Source of the DNA: an uncultured Lachnospiraceae bacterium
GTDB lineage: Bacteria > Bacillota > Clostridia > Lachnospirales > Lachnospiraceae
Assembly (NCBI GenBank): GCA_934376945.1
Contig: CAKRPI010000029.1
Location: 1 to 22,220 of the forward strand
Direction: 5' to 3'
DNA: 22,220 nt
Below, piece after piece: positions 1 to 7,919 of this stretch. The translations under genes and the position numbers were made by a program. Position 1 is the stretch's first letter. Each line of letters begins with the position of its first letter. The notes under the pieces were generated by a model. It worked only from the letters and a program-made list of their open reading frames with translations. It was not told the origin of the DNA and made no database searches.

Positions 1-185
1 GAGTGCCGTTTCCCCATTTTTGACTCCTAGCAAAGCTAGGTGGGTAACCGCAGCAACAGTTTCTGCCTTCCACTGCAAACGGAGGCCTGGCATACGCCGT
101 ACGATATAGGAATCCCGTTTAAAGTAAATGTAGGTTCAAAACACAGAGATTGTCGAACACCCCAGGAATATGAAATTGTCTGATG
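1..185 (-). ncRNA. ssrS: Probable 6S RNA, 3' end cut by window edge
   Basis: 6S RNA binds the housekeeping RNA polymerase holoenzyme by mimicking an open promoter and dampens transcription in slow growth. Read on the minus strand, the RNA would begin near 185 and enter a 5' closing arm with the conserved-looking GGGGTGTTCG; its GGGTG can pair with CACTC at the left window edge (positions 1-5). Inside are an apical hairpin with GCCTCC and GGAAGGC arms (about 70-92) and a perfect CCTAGC-TTT-GCTAGG hairpin (27-41). No open reading frame fits. It has its own promoter with correct spacing. The 5' GGTGTTCG resembles E. coli 6S (GATGTTCG). The family call is from memory of clostridial 6S RNAs; the structured, independently transcribed nature is seen directly. 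The 3' end lies off the left edge. Confidence 0.72.
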
Positions 186-191
186 ACTTTG

Positions 192-220
192 ATTATACTC
201 TAGTATATGCAGTTCTGCAA
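192..220 (-). promoter_or_regulatory. Sigma-A promoter of the 6S RNA
   Basis: On the minus strand a perfect TATAAT (192-197) lies 17 bases downstream of TTGCAG (215-220). The predicted start is near 185, exactly where the structured RNA begins. A stable RNA with a perfect -10 box and no ribosome binding site fits 6S RNA. The -35 box is only a half match. Confidence 0.6.
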
Positions 221-287
221 CCCATTTTTCATAAAAATTCAGATTCCATTTTTATCTGTCTGTTTTTATTTATCTGTTGCAATAAGG

Positions 288-1496
288 CTATGCAAGACTT
301 TCATACGTCGCACGAATTTCCTTGATAAAGTCACCGCTGTTTAACACTGTTACATCCTTCAGTGTAGTGATCATCGCAAGATCTTTTGTCATCTTTCCGC
401 TTTCAATTGTAGTAATTACCGCCTTTTCCATGCGATCCGCATACTTCTGAAGTTCCGGAAGTCCATCGATTTCTCCTCTTTTTCTCAGCGCACCGGTCCA
501 GGCAAAAATTGTTGCCACAGAATTTGTCGAAGTTTCTTCGCCTTTTAAATATTTATAGTAATGACGCTGAACTGTACCATGAGCTGCCTCATATTCATAA
601 TTTCCATCCGGCGATACCAGAACAGAAGTCATCATTGCAAGTGAGCCAAACGCTGATGATACCATATCGCTCATGACGTCACCATCGTAATTTTTACATG
701 CCCAAATAAATCCGCCTTCTGATTTCATCACTCGCGCCACCGCATCATCGATCAGTGTATAGAAGTAAGTAATCCCTGCTGTTTCGAATTTTTCTCTATA
801 ATCCCGATCAAAGATCTCCTGAAAAATATCTTTGAAGGTGTGATCATATTTCTTCGAAATCGTATCCTTTGTCGCAAACCAAAGATCCTGTTTTGTATCA
901 AGCGCATAGTTAAAACAGCTTCTGGCAAAGCTTGCAATAGAGCGGTCCAGATTGTGCATTCCCTGAAGAACTCCCGGCCCTTTAAATTCAAAAATTGTTT
1001 CTTTCTGTACCGTTCCATCCTCTGCTGTAAATACAAGCTCTGCTTTCCCCGCACCCGGGATTTTCATTTCTGTATTTTTATATACATCACCATACGCATG
1101 ACGTGCGATTGTAATCGGATTTTTCCAGGTACGCACATACGGTTCAATTCCCTTTACTGTAATCGGAGCACGAAATACCGTTCCATCCAGAATCGCACGG
1201 ATCGTACCATTCGGACTTTTCCACATTTCTTTCAGATTGTATTCTTTCATACGGGCAGCATTCGGTGTGATTGTCGCGCACTTCACTGCAACTCCGTATT
1301 TTTTATTTGCATTTGCACTGTCAATGGTTACCTGATCGTTTGTTTCGTTTCGATGCTCCAGCCCAAGATCATAATATTCACTTTTCAGATCAATATACGG
1401 ATAAATCAATTCATCCTTGATCATTTTCCAGAGGATTCTGGTCATCTCGTCACCATCCATCTCAACAAGTGGTGTCGTCATCTTTATTTTTTCCAT
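288..1496 (-). CDS. icd: NADP-dependent isocitrate dehydrogenase, eukaryotic-type homodimer
   Basis: Converts isocitrate and NADP+ to 2-oxoglutarate, CO2 and NADPH in the cytoplasm, supplying glutamate precursor and NADPH. The 402-residue length and sequence match the homodimeric type found in eukaryotes and many gut Firmicutes, not the E. coli type. The numbering follows human IDH1 closely: SPNGTIR at 94-100, R109 and R132 bind isocitrate, Y139 and K210 are catalytic, and D250/D251, D273 and D277 bind the metal. AHGTVQRHY at 305-313 is the NADP-specific loop, with R311 and H312 contacting the 2'-phosphate. AGGAGG lies about 8 bases before the ATG. It is monocistronic, with no strong terminator seen between its stop and the 6S RNA promoter. 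No residue is missing and function is confident. Confidence 0.96.
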   Translation of the reverse strand: MEKIKMTTPLVEMDGDEMTRILWKMIKDELIYPYIDLKSEYYDLGLEHRNETNDQVTIDSANANKKYGVAVKCATITPNAARMKEYNLKEMWKSPNGTIRAILDGTVFRAPITVKGIEPYVRTWKNPITIARHAYGDVYKNTEMKIPGAGKAELVFTAEDGTVQKETIFEFKGPGVLQGMHNLDRSIASFARSCFNYALDTKQDLWFATKDTISKKYDHTFKDIFQEIFDRDYREKFETAGITYFYTLIDDAVARVMKSEGGFIWACKNYDGDVMSDMVSSAFGSLAMMTSVLVSPDGNYEYEAAHGTVQRHYYKYLKGEETSTNSVATIFAWTGALRKRGEIDGLPELQKYADRMEKAVITTIESGKMTKDLAMITTLKDVTVLNSGDFIKEIRATYESLA

Positions 1497-1559
1497 AAAT
1501 ATTTTCCTCCTCTTTTTCTGTACAATCCAAGCAGATATTCACAGTGCACCTCATCGCCC

Positions 1560-1587
1560 TTTCTATCCTATGGCATTGCTGTGTCAG
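1560..1587 (-). promoter_or_regulatory. Candidate sigma-A promoter of icd
   Basis: CTGACA (minus, 1582-1587) and TAGAAA (1560-1565) are separated by 16 bases, giving a leader of about 57 bases before icd. The boxes match consensus at 5 of 6 and 4 of 6 positions. The rest of the 227-base gap between the S8 peptidase stop and icd (1497-1723) shows no gene and no clear terminator. Confidence 0.4.
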
Positions 1588-1723
1588 GCAAATATCCGTA
1601 ATCAATCTTATAACCAAATCCTTGCTGCGCATTTTGCCGGAGGAAACACCTCTTCTCCGATGCAAAAAGTATTAACAGAAATATAAAGCTTTCCTGATCC
1701 GGTTAAATTTTTGTATCATTCTA

Positions 1724-2827
1724 TCATTTTCTCATCACGGCGTCAAACAAAATATCCCCATCTTTTCCTCCCATGGTGTTATTGAAAAAAAGTCTGCTCA
1801 TATCCGGCATTCCCCAGCCCTGACGGTTATGTGGAAGTCCTATATCCCTGGCACACGCTTTCATGCGCATTTTAACTTGCATATTTGTCAGATTCGGTTC
1901 CCGCTGCAGCAAAAGAGCAGCCCCGCCCGCCACCGCAGGTGCTGCCATCGAAGTCCCACTCTTAGCTGTATAATATCTTCCGTTTCTCCATCCGAAAGAA
2001 CAGGAAACTATACCCGTTCCAGGTGCCACCAACTCTGGCTTACAGATACACTCTATTGTCGGTCCGCACCCTGAATAGCTGACAATTTCTCTTCCTGATT
2101 TTTTTCCGAAATCGTCCGCAGCGCCTACTGTAATTACTTTTCTGCTGTTTCCGGGAACAGTAATGCTGCTCCTCTCCGGTCCCTGGTTCCCCGCAGCCAC
2201 AATTACCGTAATTCCAAGATCCCATACTTTTTCCACACACCGCACGAGTCGAAATGCATCTGCATCTTCCTCATCCTTTGTTGTCCCCGCTGAGATATTC
2301 ACGATACGAATTTTATATCTCTGATAATTTCCACACACCCATTCCAGTGCCGCTATTAAATGCTCCAAGCGCCCCTGCCCCCAACGATCCAATACTTTCA
2401 GACTGATCAGTCCGCATCCCGGCGCAATTCCTGTATACTTTCCTTTTCCTGCTGCTCCGCTTCCACCGACAATCCCTGCCACATGAGTCCCATGTGACGC
2501 ATCGTCATAAAGCTTCTTTTTTTCATTCACAAAATCATGAAATGCAAGTATTCTTCTCCCAAAATCCGGATGCATGCAAATACCGGTATCCAGAATCGCT
2601 ACATTAACACCTCGCCCATCAATTCCTTTTTCATGCAGTTCGTCAACATTCAATTCTGCTCTTACACGGTCCATCTCTGCCCCCTCTCTCCTGCATACCG
2701 TAATCTCTCTTAGTCTGAACTGCTCTGCCCGAAAAGTCTGCGTCTGTTTCCCCTTCTTATAACCAAGGTATGTATCTTCTGGATTTTCGTACCATTGTTC
2801 CACCGGATTTTTAGATAGCAGGATCAA
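1724..2827 (-). CDS. S8 subtilisin-like serine peptidase, start uncertain
   Basis: Subtilase with a complete triad, numbered from the TTG at 2827: D80 in AILDTGICMHPDF, H112 in SHGTHVAG, oxyanion N214 in AAGNQGP, and S293 in GTSMAAPAVAGG. No signal peptide or membrane segment is visible, so it is probably an intracellular subtilase; its substrate is unknown. The start is a problem. The open frame reaches a TTG at 2827 with no convincing ribosome binding site, directly against the structured RNA element at 2829-2990. An internal ATG at 2674 (residue 52, MDRVRAELNV) has a purine-rich AGGAGAGAGGGGG upstream and begins where many relatives begin. The 51 residues before it read like real protein, so a longer original start that was displaced by the element is possible. 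There is no clear terminator. It lies downstream of the uppP terminator, so it needs its own promoter, and none is obvious. Confidence 0.85.
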   Translation of the reverse strand: MILLSKNPVEQWYENPEDTYLGYKKGKQTQTFRAEQFRLREITVCRREGAEMDRVRAELNVDELHEKGIDGRGVNVAILDTGICMHPDFGRRILAFHDFVNEKKKLYDDASHGTHVAGIVGGSGAAGKGKYTGIAPGCGLISLKVLDRWGQGRLEHLIAALEWVCGNYQRYKIRIVNISAGTTKDEEDADAFRLVRCVEKVWDLGITVIVAAGNQGPERSSITVPGNSRKVITVGAADDFGKKSGREIVSYSGCGPTIECICKPELVAPGTGIVSCSFGWRNGRYYTAKSGTSMAAPAVAGGAALLLQREPNLTNMQVKMRMKACARDIGLPHNRQGWGMPDMSRLFFNNTMGGKDGDILFDAVMRK

Positions 2828-2828
2828 A

Positions 2829-2990
2829 CGCCTGAAACCACGATGTGCTTATGTAAGAGTGGTTTTATGGCTGAATACCCCGCCCCGATATGAGCATAAA
2901 AGCGGAACTTAAGCTTCACGATATGCGAATATTGGTCAGACTTGCGGGGGGCGAAGTACGGAACAATCCGCAAGGCATCATCTTTTGACC
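2829..2990 (+). ncRNA. Compact structured RNA element, HEARO/IscB omega-RNA-like
   Basis: About 162 bases fold into a dense structure on the plus strand. A stem of GCCTGAAACCAC (2830-2841) pairs with GTGGTTTTATGGC (2859-2871) with one bulged T. CGATAT (2886-2891) pairs with ATATGCG (2921-2927) with one bulge, enclosing a short GAGC/GCTT stem (2892-2895 with 2913-2916). GGTCAGA (2934-2940) pairs with TTTGACC (2984-2990) around a perfect CTTGCGG/CCGCAAG hairpin (2941-2947 with 2968-2974). The loop of that hairpin holds GGGGCG (2948-2953), which can pair with CGCCCC (2881-2886) as an all-GC pseudoknot. The fold and phrases such as AACTTAAGC and CCGCAAGG recall HEARO RNAs, the guide RNAs of IscB nucleases, which often occur without their ORF; that family call is from memory. 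No iscB or transposase is adjacent. It could be another mobile structured RNA. Confidence 0.45.
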
Positions 2991-3006
2991 TTAACATCCA
3001 GCATAT

Positions 3007-3041
3007 AAAAAAGACCTCCATCCAAGGACAGAGATCTCTTT
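3007..3041 (-). terminator. Rho-independent terminator of uppP
   Basis: On the minus strand, 16-base arms (3026-3041 and 3008-3023) pair throughout with four G-U wobbles; the two innermost C-G pairs probably open to make a usable loop. Six T follow. It lies just after the uppP stop and separates uppP from the S8 peptidase gene. Confidence 0.8.
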
Positions 3042-3054
3042 ATTCCCCACTGAT

Positions 3055-3909
3055 TTATTTCTCTAAAAAGAAATACAAACACACCAGGATACCAAGTATG
3101 ATCCGATAATACCCAAACACCTTGAAATCATGCTTTTTGATATAGCCAAGCAGAAAACGAATGATAAACAGGGATGATACAAATGCCGTCACCATACCAA
3201 TCAGCAGAATCACCAGCTCTGTCTGTGTAAATACAAGGCCAAACTTCCATATTTTCAGAAGGCTGGCTCCAAACATAACCGGAATTGCCAGGAAAAATGT
3301 AAATTCTGCTGCTACAGTTCTTGATACCCCGAGCATCAGTGCACCGACAATTGTCGCACCTGATCGCGAAGTTCCAGGGAAAATCGCTGCAATCAGCTGG
3401 AAAATACCGATCAAAAATGCTGTTTTAAAAGAAAGTTCTCCAAGTGAATTAATCTTTGCCGTTTTGCCCTTATGACCGGTTTCCACAATCAAAAAAGCAA
3501 CACCAAACAAGATCAGCATAATTGCCACGGTAATATAATTATAAAACAGCTTCTCAAAAAGATCATTAAACAAAATACCGATAATTGCAGCCGGTACGCA
3601 CGCAACCAATATTTTTCCCCACAAAAGAAAAATATCTGGTTTTATGTATCTGCGAATTCCACGCACCGAATGTCTCCTTCTGCGTCCCTCCGGCTTGCCA
3701 AACGGAAAAATATCATTCCAGAACAGAATTACAACCGCCATAATTGCGCCAAGCTGAATTACCACTTCAAACATACTGTAAAAAGCATCCGATACATCCA
3801 GTTTAACAAACTCATTTAAAAGAATCATATGTCCCGTACTGCTGATCGGAAGCCATTCCGTGATACCTTCTATGATTCCAAACAAAAATGCCTTTAGAAA
3901 CTCAATCAT
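3055..3909 (-). CDS. uppP: Undecaprenyl-diphosphatase (BacA/UppP)
   Basis: Integral membrane enzyme that dephosphorylates undecaprenyl pyrophosphate, recycling the lipid carrier for peptidoglycan and teichoic acid synthesis; overexpression gives bacitracin resistance. The 284-residue protein has both signature motifs: E14-x3-E18 followed by PISSTGH (residues 21-27), and PGTSRSGAT (178-186) with the catalytic R182. Hydrophobic segments run through most of the length, with a charged cytoplasmic loop (GRRRRHSVRG, 75-84). The ATG is preceded by GAGGG about 10 bases upstream and by a well-spaced promoter. The gene ends at its own terminator and is divergent from the symporter gene, so it is monocistronic. 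Confidence 0.96.
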   Translation of the reverse strand: MIEFLKAFLFGIIEGITEWLPISSTGHMILLNEFVKLDVSDAFYSMFEVVIQLGAIMAVVILFWNDIFPFGKPEGRRRRHSVRGIRRYIKPDIFLLWGKILVACVPAAIIGILFNDLFEKLFYNYITVAIMLILFGVAFLIVETGHKGKTAKINSLGELSFKTAFLIGIFQLIAAIFPGTSRSGATIVGALMLGVSRTVAAEFTFFLAIPVMFGASLLKIWKFGLVFTQTELVILLIGMVTAFVSSLFIIRFLLGYIKKHDFKVFGYYRIILGILVCLYFFLEK

Positions 3910-3944
3910 ACTAAGCTGCCCTCTCTTTTATTTTTTTCAGCTAC

Positions 3945-3973
3945 AGCATAACACACAGCATTCTTTTTTACAA
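3945..3973 (-). promoter_or_regulatory. Candidate sigma-A promoter of uppP
   Basis: TTGTAA (minus, 3968-3973), a 17-base spacer and TATGCT (3945-3950) lie about 40 bases upstream of the uppP ATG. The -35 boxes of this promoter and the divergent one for the symporter gene are 19 bases apart. Confidence 0.5.
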
Positions 3974-3992
3974 GCTATGCGTGTTTTTTTCA

Positions 3993-4021
3993 TTGTATTC
4001 CTTCTTTTCCTATGGTAGAAT
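3993..4021 (+). promoter_or_regulatory. Candidate sigma-A promoter of the symporter gene
   Basis: TTGTAT (3993-3998), a 17-base spacer and TAGAAT (4016-4021) predict a start near 4028 and a leader of about 80 bases. No riboswitch fold is evident in the leader. Confidence 0.5.
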
Positions 4022-4108
4022 TGTATAAAATTGTTTCTTCTGTCTGTACATTTTCCCACTGTATGCACAATCTGAAGAAACCTGCATTTTATTTCAAGGA
4101 GATTATTT

Positions 4109-5485
4109 ATGGAACGAGAAAAACTTAAATCCCGGCTGGGCTTTATTCTGCTTTCTGCCGGATGCGCAATCGGCATCGGAAATGTATGGAAATTTCCCTA
4201 TATTGCAGGACAGGGAGGCGGTGGTGCTTTCGTACTTTTCTACCTGCTTTTCCTGATTCTTTTAGGCCTTCCGATCATGACCATGGAATTCGCAGTTGGA
4301 CGCGCCAGTCAGAAAAGTCCGGTAAAAGCCTATCAGGCTCTTGAAAAACCAGGCCAGAAATGGCATATTCACGGCTATTTCACTCTGATCGGCTGCTATC
4401 TGCTGATGATGTTCTATACTACTGTTGCCGGATGGATGCTGCATTATTTTTATCTGACACTTACCGGTAAGCTTTCCGGACTCGATTCCTCCTCAGTAGC
4501 AGGCAAATTCACAGAAATGCTCGGCGATCCTGTCACAATGGCCTTCTGGATGATCGTTGTGGTTGCACTCGGTATCCTTGTATGCGCAAAAGGTCTGCAG
4601 AACGGGCTTGAAAAGATCACAAAAATAATGATGATCGCATTACTTGCCATCATGATCATCCTCGCTGTAAACAGCTTTTTCATGTCCGGCGCCAAAGAAG
4701 GCCTTCGTTTTTATCTGATTCCAGATTTCTCCCGCATGAAAGAATCCGGAATTACCGGCACACTCGTAAACGCAATGAATCAGGCCTTCTTTACGCTGAG
4801 TCTCGGAATCGGTGCAATGGCTATTTTCGGAAGCTACATCGGCAAAGATCATTCTCTACTCGGAGAATCTCTTCGCATAGTTGTTCTGGATACCTTCGTG
4901 GCAATCACATCAGGTCTTATTATTTTTCCGGCCTGTTTTACTTACAATGTTGACCAGACCTCCGGCCCAAGTCTGATCTTCATTACGCTTCCGAATATTT
5001 TTGCGAATATGTCTCTGGGACGTCTGTGGGGAAGTCTTTTCTTTCTTTTCATGTCCTTTGCAGCACTCTCCACAGTCTTTGCTGTGTTTGAAAATATTAT
5101 CTGCTGCGGCATGGATCTGACCGGATGGACAAGGAAAAAATCCTCCATCGTAAACTTCGTACTCATCACCCTGCTCTCGCTTCCATGTGTATTTGGTTAT
5201 AATATCTGGAGCTGGGATGGTTTTTCTGTATTTGGCGGCGCCGTTCTTGATTTCGAGGATTTTCTGGTCAGCAATTTGTTCCTGCCTCTAGGCTCTCTTA
5301 TTTATTTGCTTTTCTGTGTAAGCCGGCACGGTTGGGGATGGACCAATTACATGAATGAAACGAATACCGGTAAAGGCCCGAAGATACATAACTGGATGCG
5401 CTTCTATCTGACCTATATTTTGCCGCTTGTCGTTCTGTTTATTTTTGCATTCGGCATTTATGATAAATTCTTCGCAAACAGATAA
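4109..5485 (+). CDS. Sodium-dependent transporter, neurotransmitter:sodium symporter family
   Basis: Cytoplasmic-membrane symporter of the LeuT/MhsT/Tyt1 class, which couples Na+ entry to amino-acid uptake; the substrate cannot be read from sequence. The family signature in the first membrane segment is clear: GCAIGIGNVWKFPY at residues 18-31. The arginine found in LeuT at the extracellular gate (WRFPY) is lysine here (K28). The 458-residue length fits the shorter bacterial members with 11 membrane segments. ATG follows an AGGAG with 8-base spacing. The gene is divergent from uppP and followed by a promoter for the DtxR-type regulator, so it appears to be transcribed alone, though no strong terminator follows its stop. 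Confidence 0.92.
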   Translation: MEREKLKSRLGFILLSAGCAIGIGNVWKFPYIAGQGGGGAFVLFYLLFLILLGLPIMTMEFAVGRASQKSPVKAYQALEKPGQKWHIHGYFTLIGCYLLMMFYTTVAGWMLHYFYLTLTGKLSGLDSSSVAGKFTEMLGDPVTMAFWMIVVVALGILVCAKGLQNGLEKITKIMMIALLAIMIILAVNSFFMSGAKEGLRFYLIPDFSRMKESGITGTLVNAMNQAFFTLSLGIGAMAIFGSYIGKDHSLLGESLRIVVLDTFVAITSGLIIFPACFTYNVDQTSGPSLIFITLPNIFANMSLGRLWGSLFFLFMSFAALSTVFAVFENIICCGMDLTGWTRKKSSIVNFVLITLLSLPCVFGYNIWSWDGFSVFGGAVLDFEDFLVSNLFLPLGSLIYLLFCVSRHGWGWTNYMNETNTGKGPKIHNWMRFYLTYILPLVVLFIFAFGIYDKFFANR

Positions 5486-5496
5486 TCGGTTCTTCC

Positions 5497-5525
5497 TTTA
5501 CCTATTTTCAAAAACATGATATACT
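5497..5525 (+). promoter_or_regulatory. Candidate sigma-A promoter of the DtxR-family regulator
   Basis: TTTACC (5497-5502), a 17-base spacer and TATACT (5520-5525) predict a start near 5532. The leader then contains a GGAGCC/GGCTCC inverted repeat (5566-5571 with 5590-5595) with an 18-base loop, which could be a weak hairpin or an operator-like site. Confidence 0.45.
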
Positions 5526-5640
5526 GGTTGATAAAAGTATCTGCATAAAACAGAACATTTTTTCAGGAGCCACAGTTTCTGCCAAAACAGGCTCCATGAA
5601 ATACATTAATGAATCAGATTTTAATACAAGGAGGATGTTT

Positions 5641-6018
5641 ATGGCCGTTAATGAATCTGCCGAAAACTATCTGGAAACGATTCTGGTGCTCAGCCATCGG
5701 CTTCCAGTTGTTCGTTCCGTCGATATTGCCAACGAACTCGGCTTCAAAAAATCAAGTGTAAGTATCGCAATGAAAAATCTTCGCGAAAAAAATCACATTG
5801 TCGTTTCTGAAAGTGGTTTTATCACGCTTACAGAAAGTGGACGTGCGATCGCAGAAGAAATTTATGAACGTCATCAGTTTTTATCCACATGGCTGACGAA
5901 GCTCGGAGTTGATCCGACAGTAGCTGCACAGGACGCATGCAAGATTGAGCATGTAATCAGCCGCGAAAGCTTTGATGCTATCAAAAAGCATATTCCTTTA
6001 TCAAAGGTTTCCGTATAA
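5641..6018 (+). CDS. Short DtxR/MntR-family metal-dependent repressor
   Basis: DNA-binding regulator that senses Fe2+ or Mn2+ and represses metal uptake genes. The chosen ATG at 5641 has AAGGAGG seven bases upstream; an open frame starting 15 codons earlier lacks such a site. The 125 residues hold a winged helix (about 8-65, VDIANELGFKKSSVSIAMKNL as recognition region) and the dimerisation and metal-binding helices, with no SH3/FeoA domain. Likely metal ligands by alignment to MntR and DtxR are E12, H78, C100, E103 and H104. The MntR D8 position is N9 and the MntR E99 position is C100. DtxR/IdeR-type iron sensors also have cysteine there, so iron sensing is more likely than manganese. No feo or mnt genes are adjacent, so its targets are elsewhere or autoregulatory. 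Confidence 0.88.
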   Translation: MAVNESAENYLETILVLSHRLPVVRSVDIANELGFKKSSVSIAMKNLREKNHIVVSESGFITLTESGRAIAEEIYERHQFLSTWLTKLGVDPTVAAQDACKIEHVISRESFDAIKKHIPLSKVSV

Positions 6019-6038
6019 AGTCCGAACAAACAGCCCGG

Positions 6039-6072
6039 TCCGGTTACAGATATTTCTGCAGCCGGATTTTTT
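6039..6072 (+). terminator. Rho-independent terminator after the DtxR-family gene
   Basis: TCCGG (6039-6043) pairs with CCGGA (6062-6066), extended inward by CAGA/TCTG with one mismatch, and is followed by six T. It separates the regulator from the subtilase gene. Confidence 0.75.
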
Positions 6073-6180
6073 CATAACACAGGAAATTTCACTTTCTATG
6101 TCATAAAATACTTCTCTTCTGCCTGTCCTTTGCATATCATTATTTCCAAATGATTTTACTCTGATTCACGGAGGAACTCA

Positions 6181-7866
6181 ATGACTCCCCTTTCTTTTCC
6201 TGCTTTATCAGAAGACTACTCCGATATCATCGTACGACGTCAGTATCTTCCATCTGACCCGAACAAAGCCTTTCCGGAACAGATTGTTAACAAACAGTAC
6301 AGCATCCTTTATGCCCCTCTTTCCGAAGCACTTGCAACCACATCACAAATCGGCTATTCCAGCGTACCAAAACTATTTACCTTTCAAAATACCGTCAGTC
6401 TGGAAACCTCCGGCATTCTTTCCGTTCAGGCTCAACCGTATCTTGCCCTGTCCGGAAAAGATGTTTTAATCGGTTTTCTTGATTCCGGTATTGATTACAC
6501 GCATCCGGCCTTTCGTAATTCGGACGGTACGACACGAATCCTTGGCATCTGGGATCAGTCAGACCAAAACGGAACTCCGCCTCCTGGATTTCTCTACGGT
6601 TCTTCCTATTCAAGTGAAGAGATCAATCATGCACTGTTTTCTTCTCAGCCGCTTTCCGTCATCCCGGAATCCGATGAATACGGGCATGGCACCGCGGTTG
6701 CCGGAATTGCCTGCGGCAGTGCCGATACAAAAGCTGATTTCATCGGCGCTGCGCCCGAAAGCAATCTTCTCTTTGTATGTCTGAAACCTGCAAAAGCATA
6801 TCTCCGGACATACTTTCTCATCCCGGAAAGTGCGGTTGCTTATCAGGAAAATGATCTGATGCTCGGTGTCCGTTATCTTATGGAAACAGCCAGAAAGCTG
6901 CAGCGCCCACTCGTAATCTGTATTGCACTTGGTTCCAATCAGGGTGGACATACCGGAAATACACCTCTCGAAGACGTTCTCACTGCCACAGAAGCCGTAA
7001 ACGGTTCATACGTAGTAAGTGGTACCGGAAATGAAGTAGGTGCAGCACATCATTATTCCGGAAAACTTTCTTCCGCAAATGAATCGATTGATATTGAATT
7101 GCTGATTGACCGCGAAACTTCAGGCGTTCCTGTAGAATTCTGGAGTGATTCACTTTCCCTTTATAATATTGGTTTTATTTCACCGCTTGGAGAATCAATT
7201 CTTCCCGTCTACCATGGTCCTGTCACGTTCCGAACCTTTCCTTTTCTCCTTGAAAATACAAAAATAGAAGTCTATTACACTGCTCTCGAAATGCTAAGCG
7301 GCCATCAGATGGCTTTGATTCGAATACTGAATCCCACTCCCGGACTATGGCGCCTGCGCATCACAAGCCAGGAAAATTCAAACGGCACCTTCCATCTGTG
7401 GCTTCCCATTTCCGGTCTCGTTTCACCTGATATTCGCTTTTCTTCTCCGGATCCGGACACTACACTCACCATACCGTCCTGTGCAGAACCAATTTTGTCC
7501 TCCGGAACCTGCAACGCCGCAGACGGCAGCCTGTTCCGTGCTTCCGGACGAGGTTATCCACGCAGTGGAATAGTAAAACCAGATTTTGCCACGCCAGGTG
7601 TTTCCCTCACCGCTCCTGCACCCGGAGGAGCTTATCAAGGCTTTACCGGTTCAAGCGCTGCCTCCGCACTGACTGCCGGCAGTGCGGCGCTGCTCGCACA
7701 GTGGGGACATCACCGTTACCCAACACGTTATCTCACTGCACGGGAATTAAAAAATCTCTTTCTGCGCGGAACTACGCAGAATCCTTCGTACAATTATCCG
7801 AATCGGGAATGGGGCTATGGAACCATGAATCTTATGAAGATCTTCAAAACGTTCGGACGGCCGTAA
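6181..7866 (+). CDS. Csp-like S8 subtilase (germination protease family)
   Basis: Large clostridial subtilase of the CspA/B/C type, which in spores process the cortex hydrolase SleC or act as germinant-sensing pseudoproteases. The 561 residues comprise an N-terminal pro-region (about 1-85), the catalytic core starting at GFLDSGIDYTHP, an inserted jellyroll-like segment (about 300-440) and the C-terminal core. The triad is intact: D101, H169 in GHGTAVAG and S492 in GSSAASALTAG, with oxyanion N284. The usual GTSMAAP is altered to GSSAAS, so it is catalytically plausible but divergent. No signal peptide is seen, which agrees with spore-internal location. GGAGG sits 6-8 bases before the ATG. It stands alone, not in a cspBAC operon with sleC. 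The Csp assignment rests on architecture; other bacterial S8 proteases with inserts are possible. Confidence 0.85.
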   Translation: MTPLSFPALSEDYSDIIVRRQYLPSDPNKAFPEQIVNKQYSILYAPLSEALATTSQIGYSSVPKLFTFQNTVSLETSGILSVQAQPYLALSGKDVLIGFLDSGIDYTHPAFRNSDGTTRILGIWDQSDQNGTPPPGFLYGSSYSSEEINHALFSSQPLSVIPESDEYGHGTAVAGIACGSADTKADFIGAAPESNLLFVCLKPAKAYLRTYFLIPESAVAYQENDLMLGVRYLMETARKLQRPLVICIALGSNQGGHTGNTPLEDVLTATEAVNGSYVVSGTGNEVGAAHHYSGKLSSANESIDIELLIDRETSGVPVEFWSDSLSLYNIGFISPLGESILPVYHGPVTFRTFPFLLENTKIEVYYTALEMLSGHQMALIRILNPTPGLWRLRITSQENSNGTFHLWLPISGLVSPDIRFSSPDPDTTLTIPSCAEPILSSGTCNAADGSLFRASGRGYPRSGIVKPDFATPGVSLTAPAPGGAYQGFTGSSAASALTAGSAALLAQWGHHRYPTRYLTARELKNLFLRGTTQNPSYNYPNREWGYGTMNLMKIFKTFGRP

Positions 7867-7919
7867 TCTCCCGTAAAGCAGGCGCTCCATCCACTTCACT
7901 ACTTTTTTGAAAATTTTTC

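Noticed and set aside
840..1601. A 253-codon open frame on the plus strand across icd
   Set aside because: It is antisense to a strongly conserved gene, has a cysteine- and isoleucine-rich sequence typical of a shadow frame, and no ribosome site.
2824..3021. A 65-codon open frame on the minus strand across the structured RNA
   Set aside because: It starts inside the uppP terminator hairpin, has no proper ribosome site, and its codons merely read through the paired stems of the RNA element.
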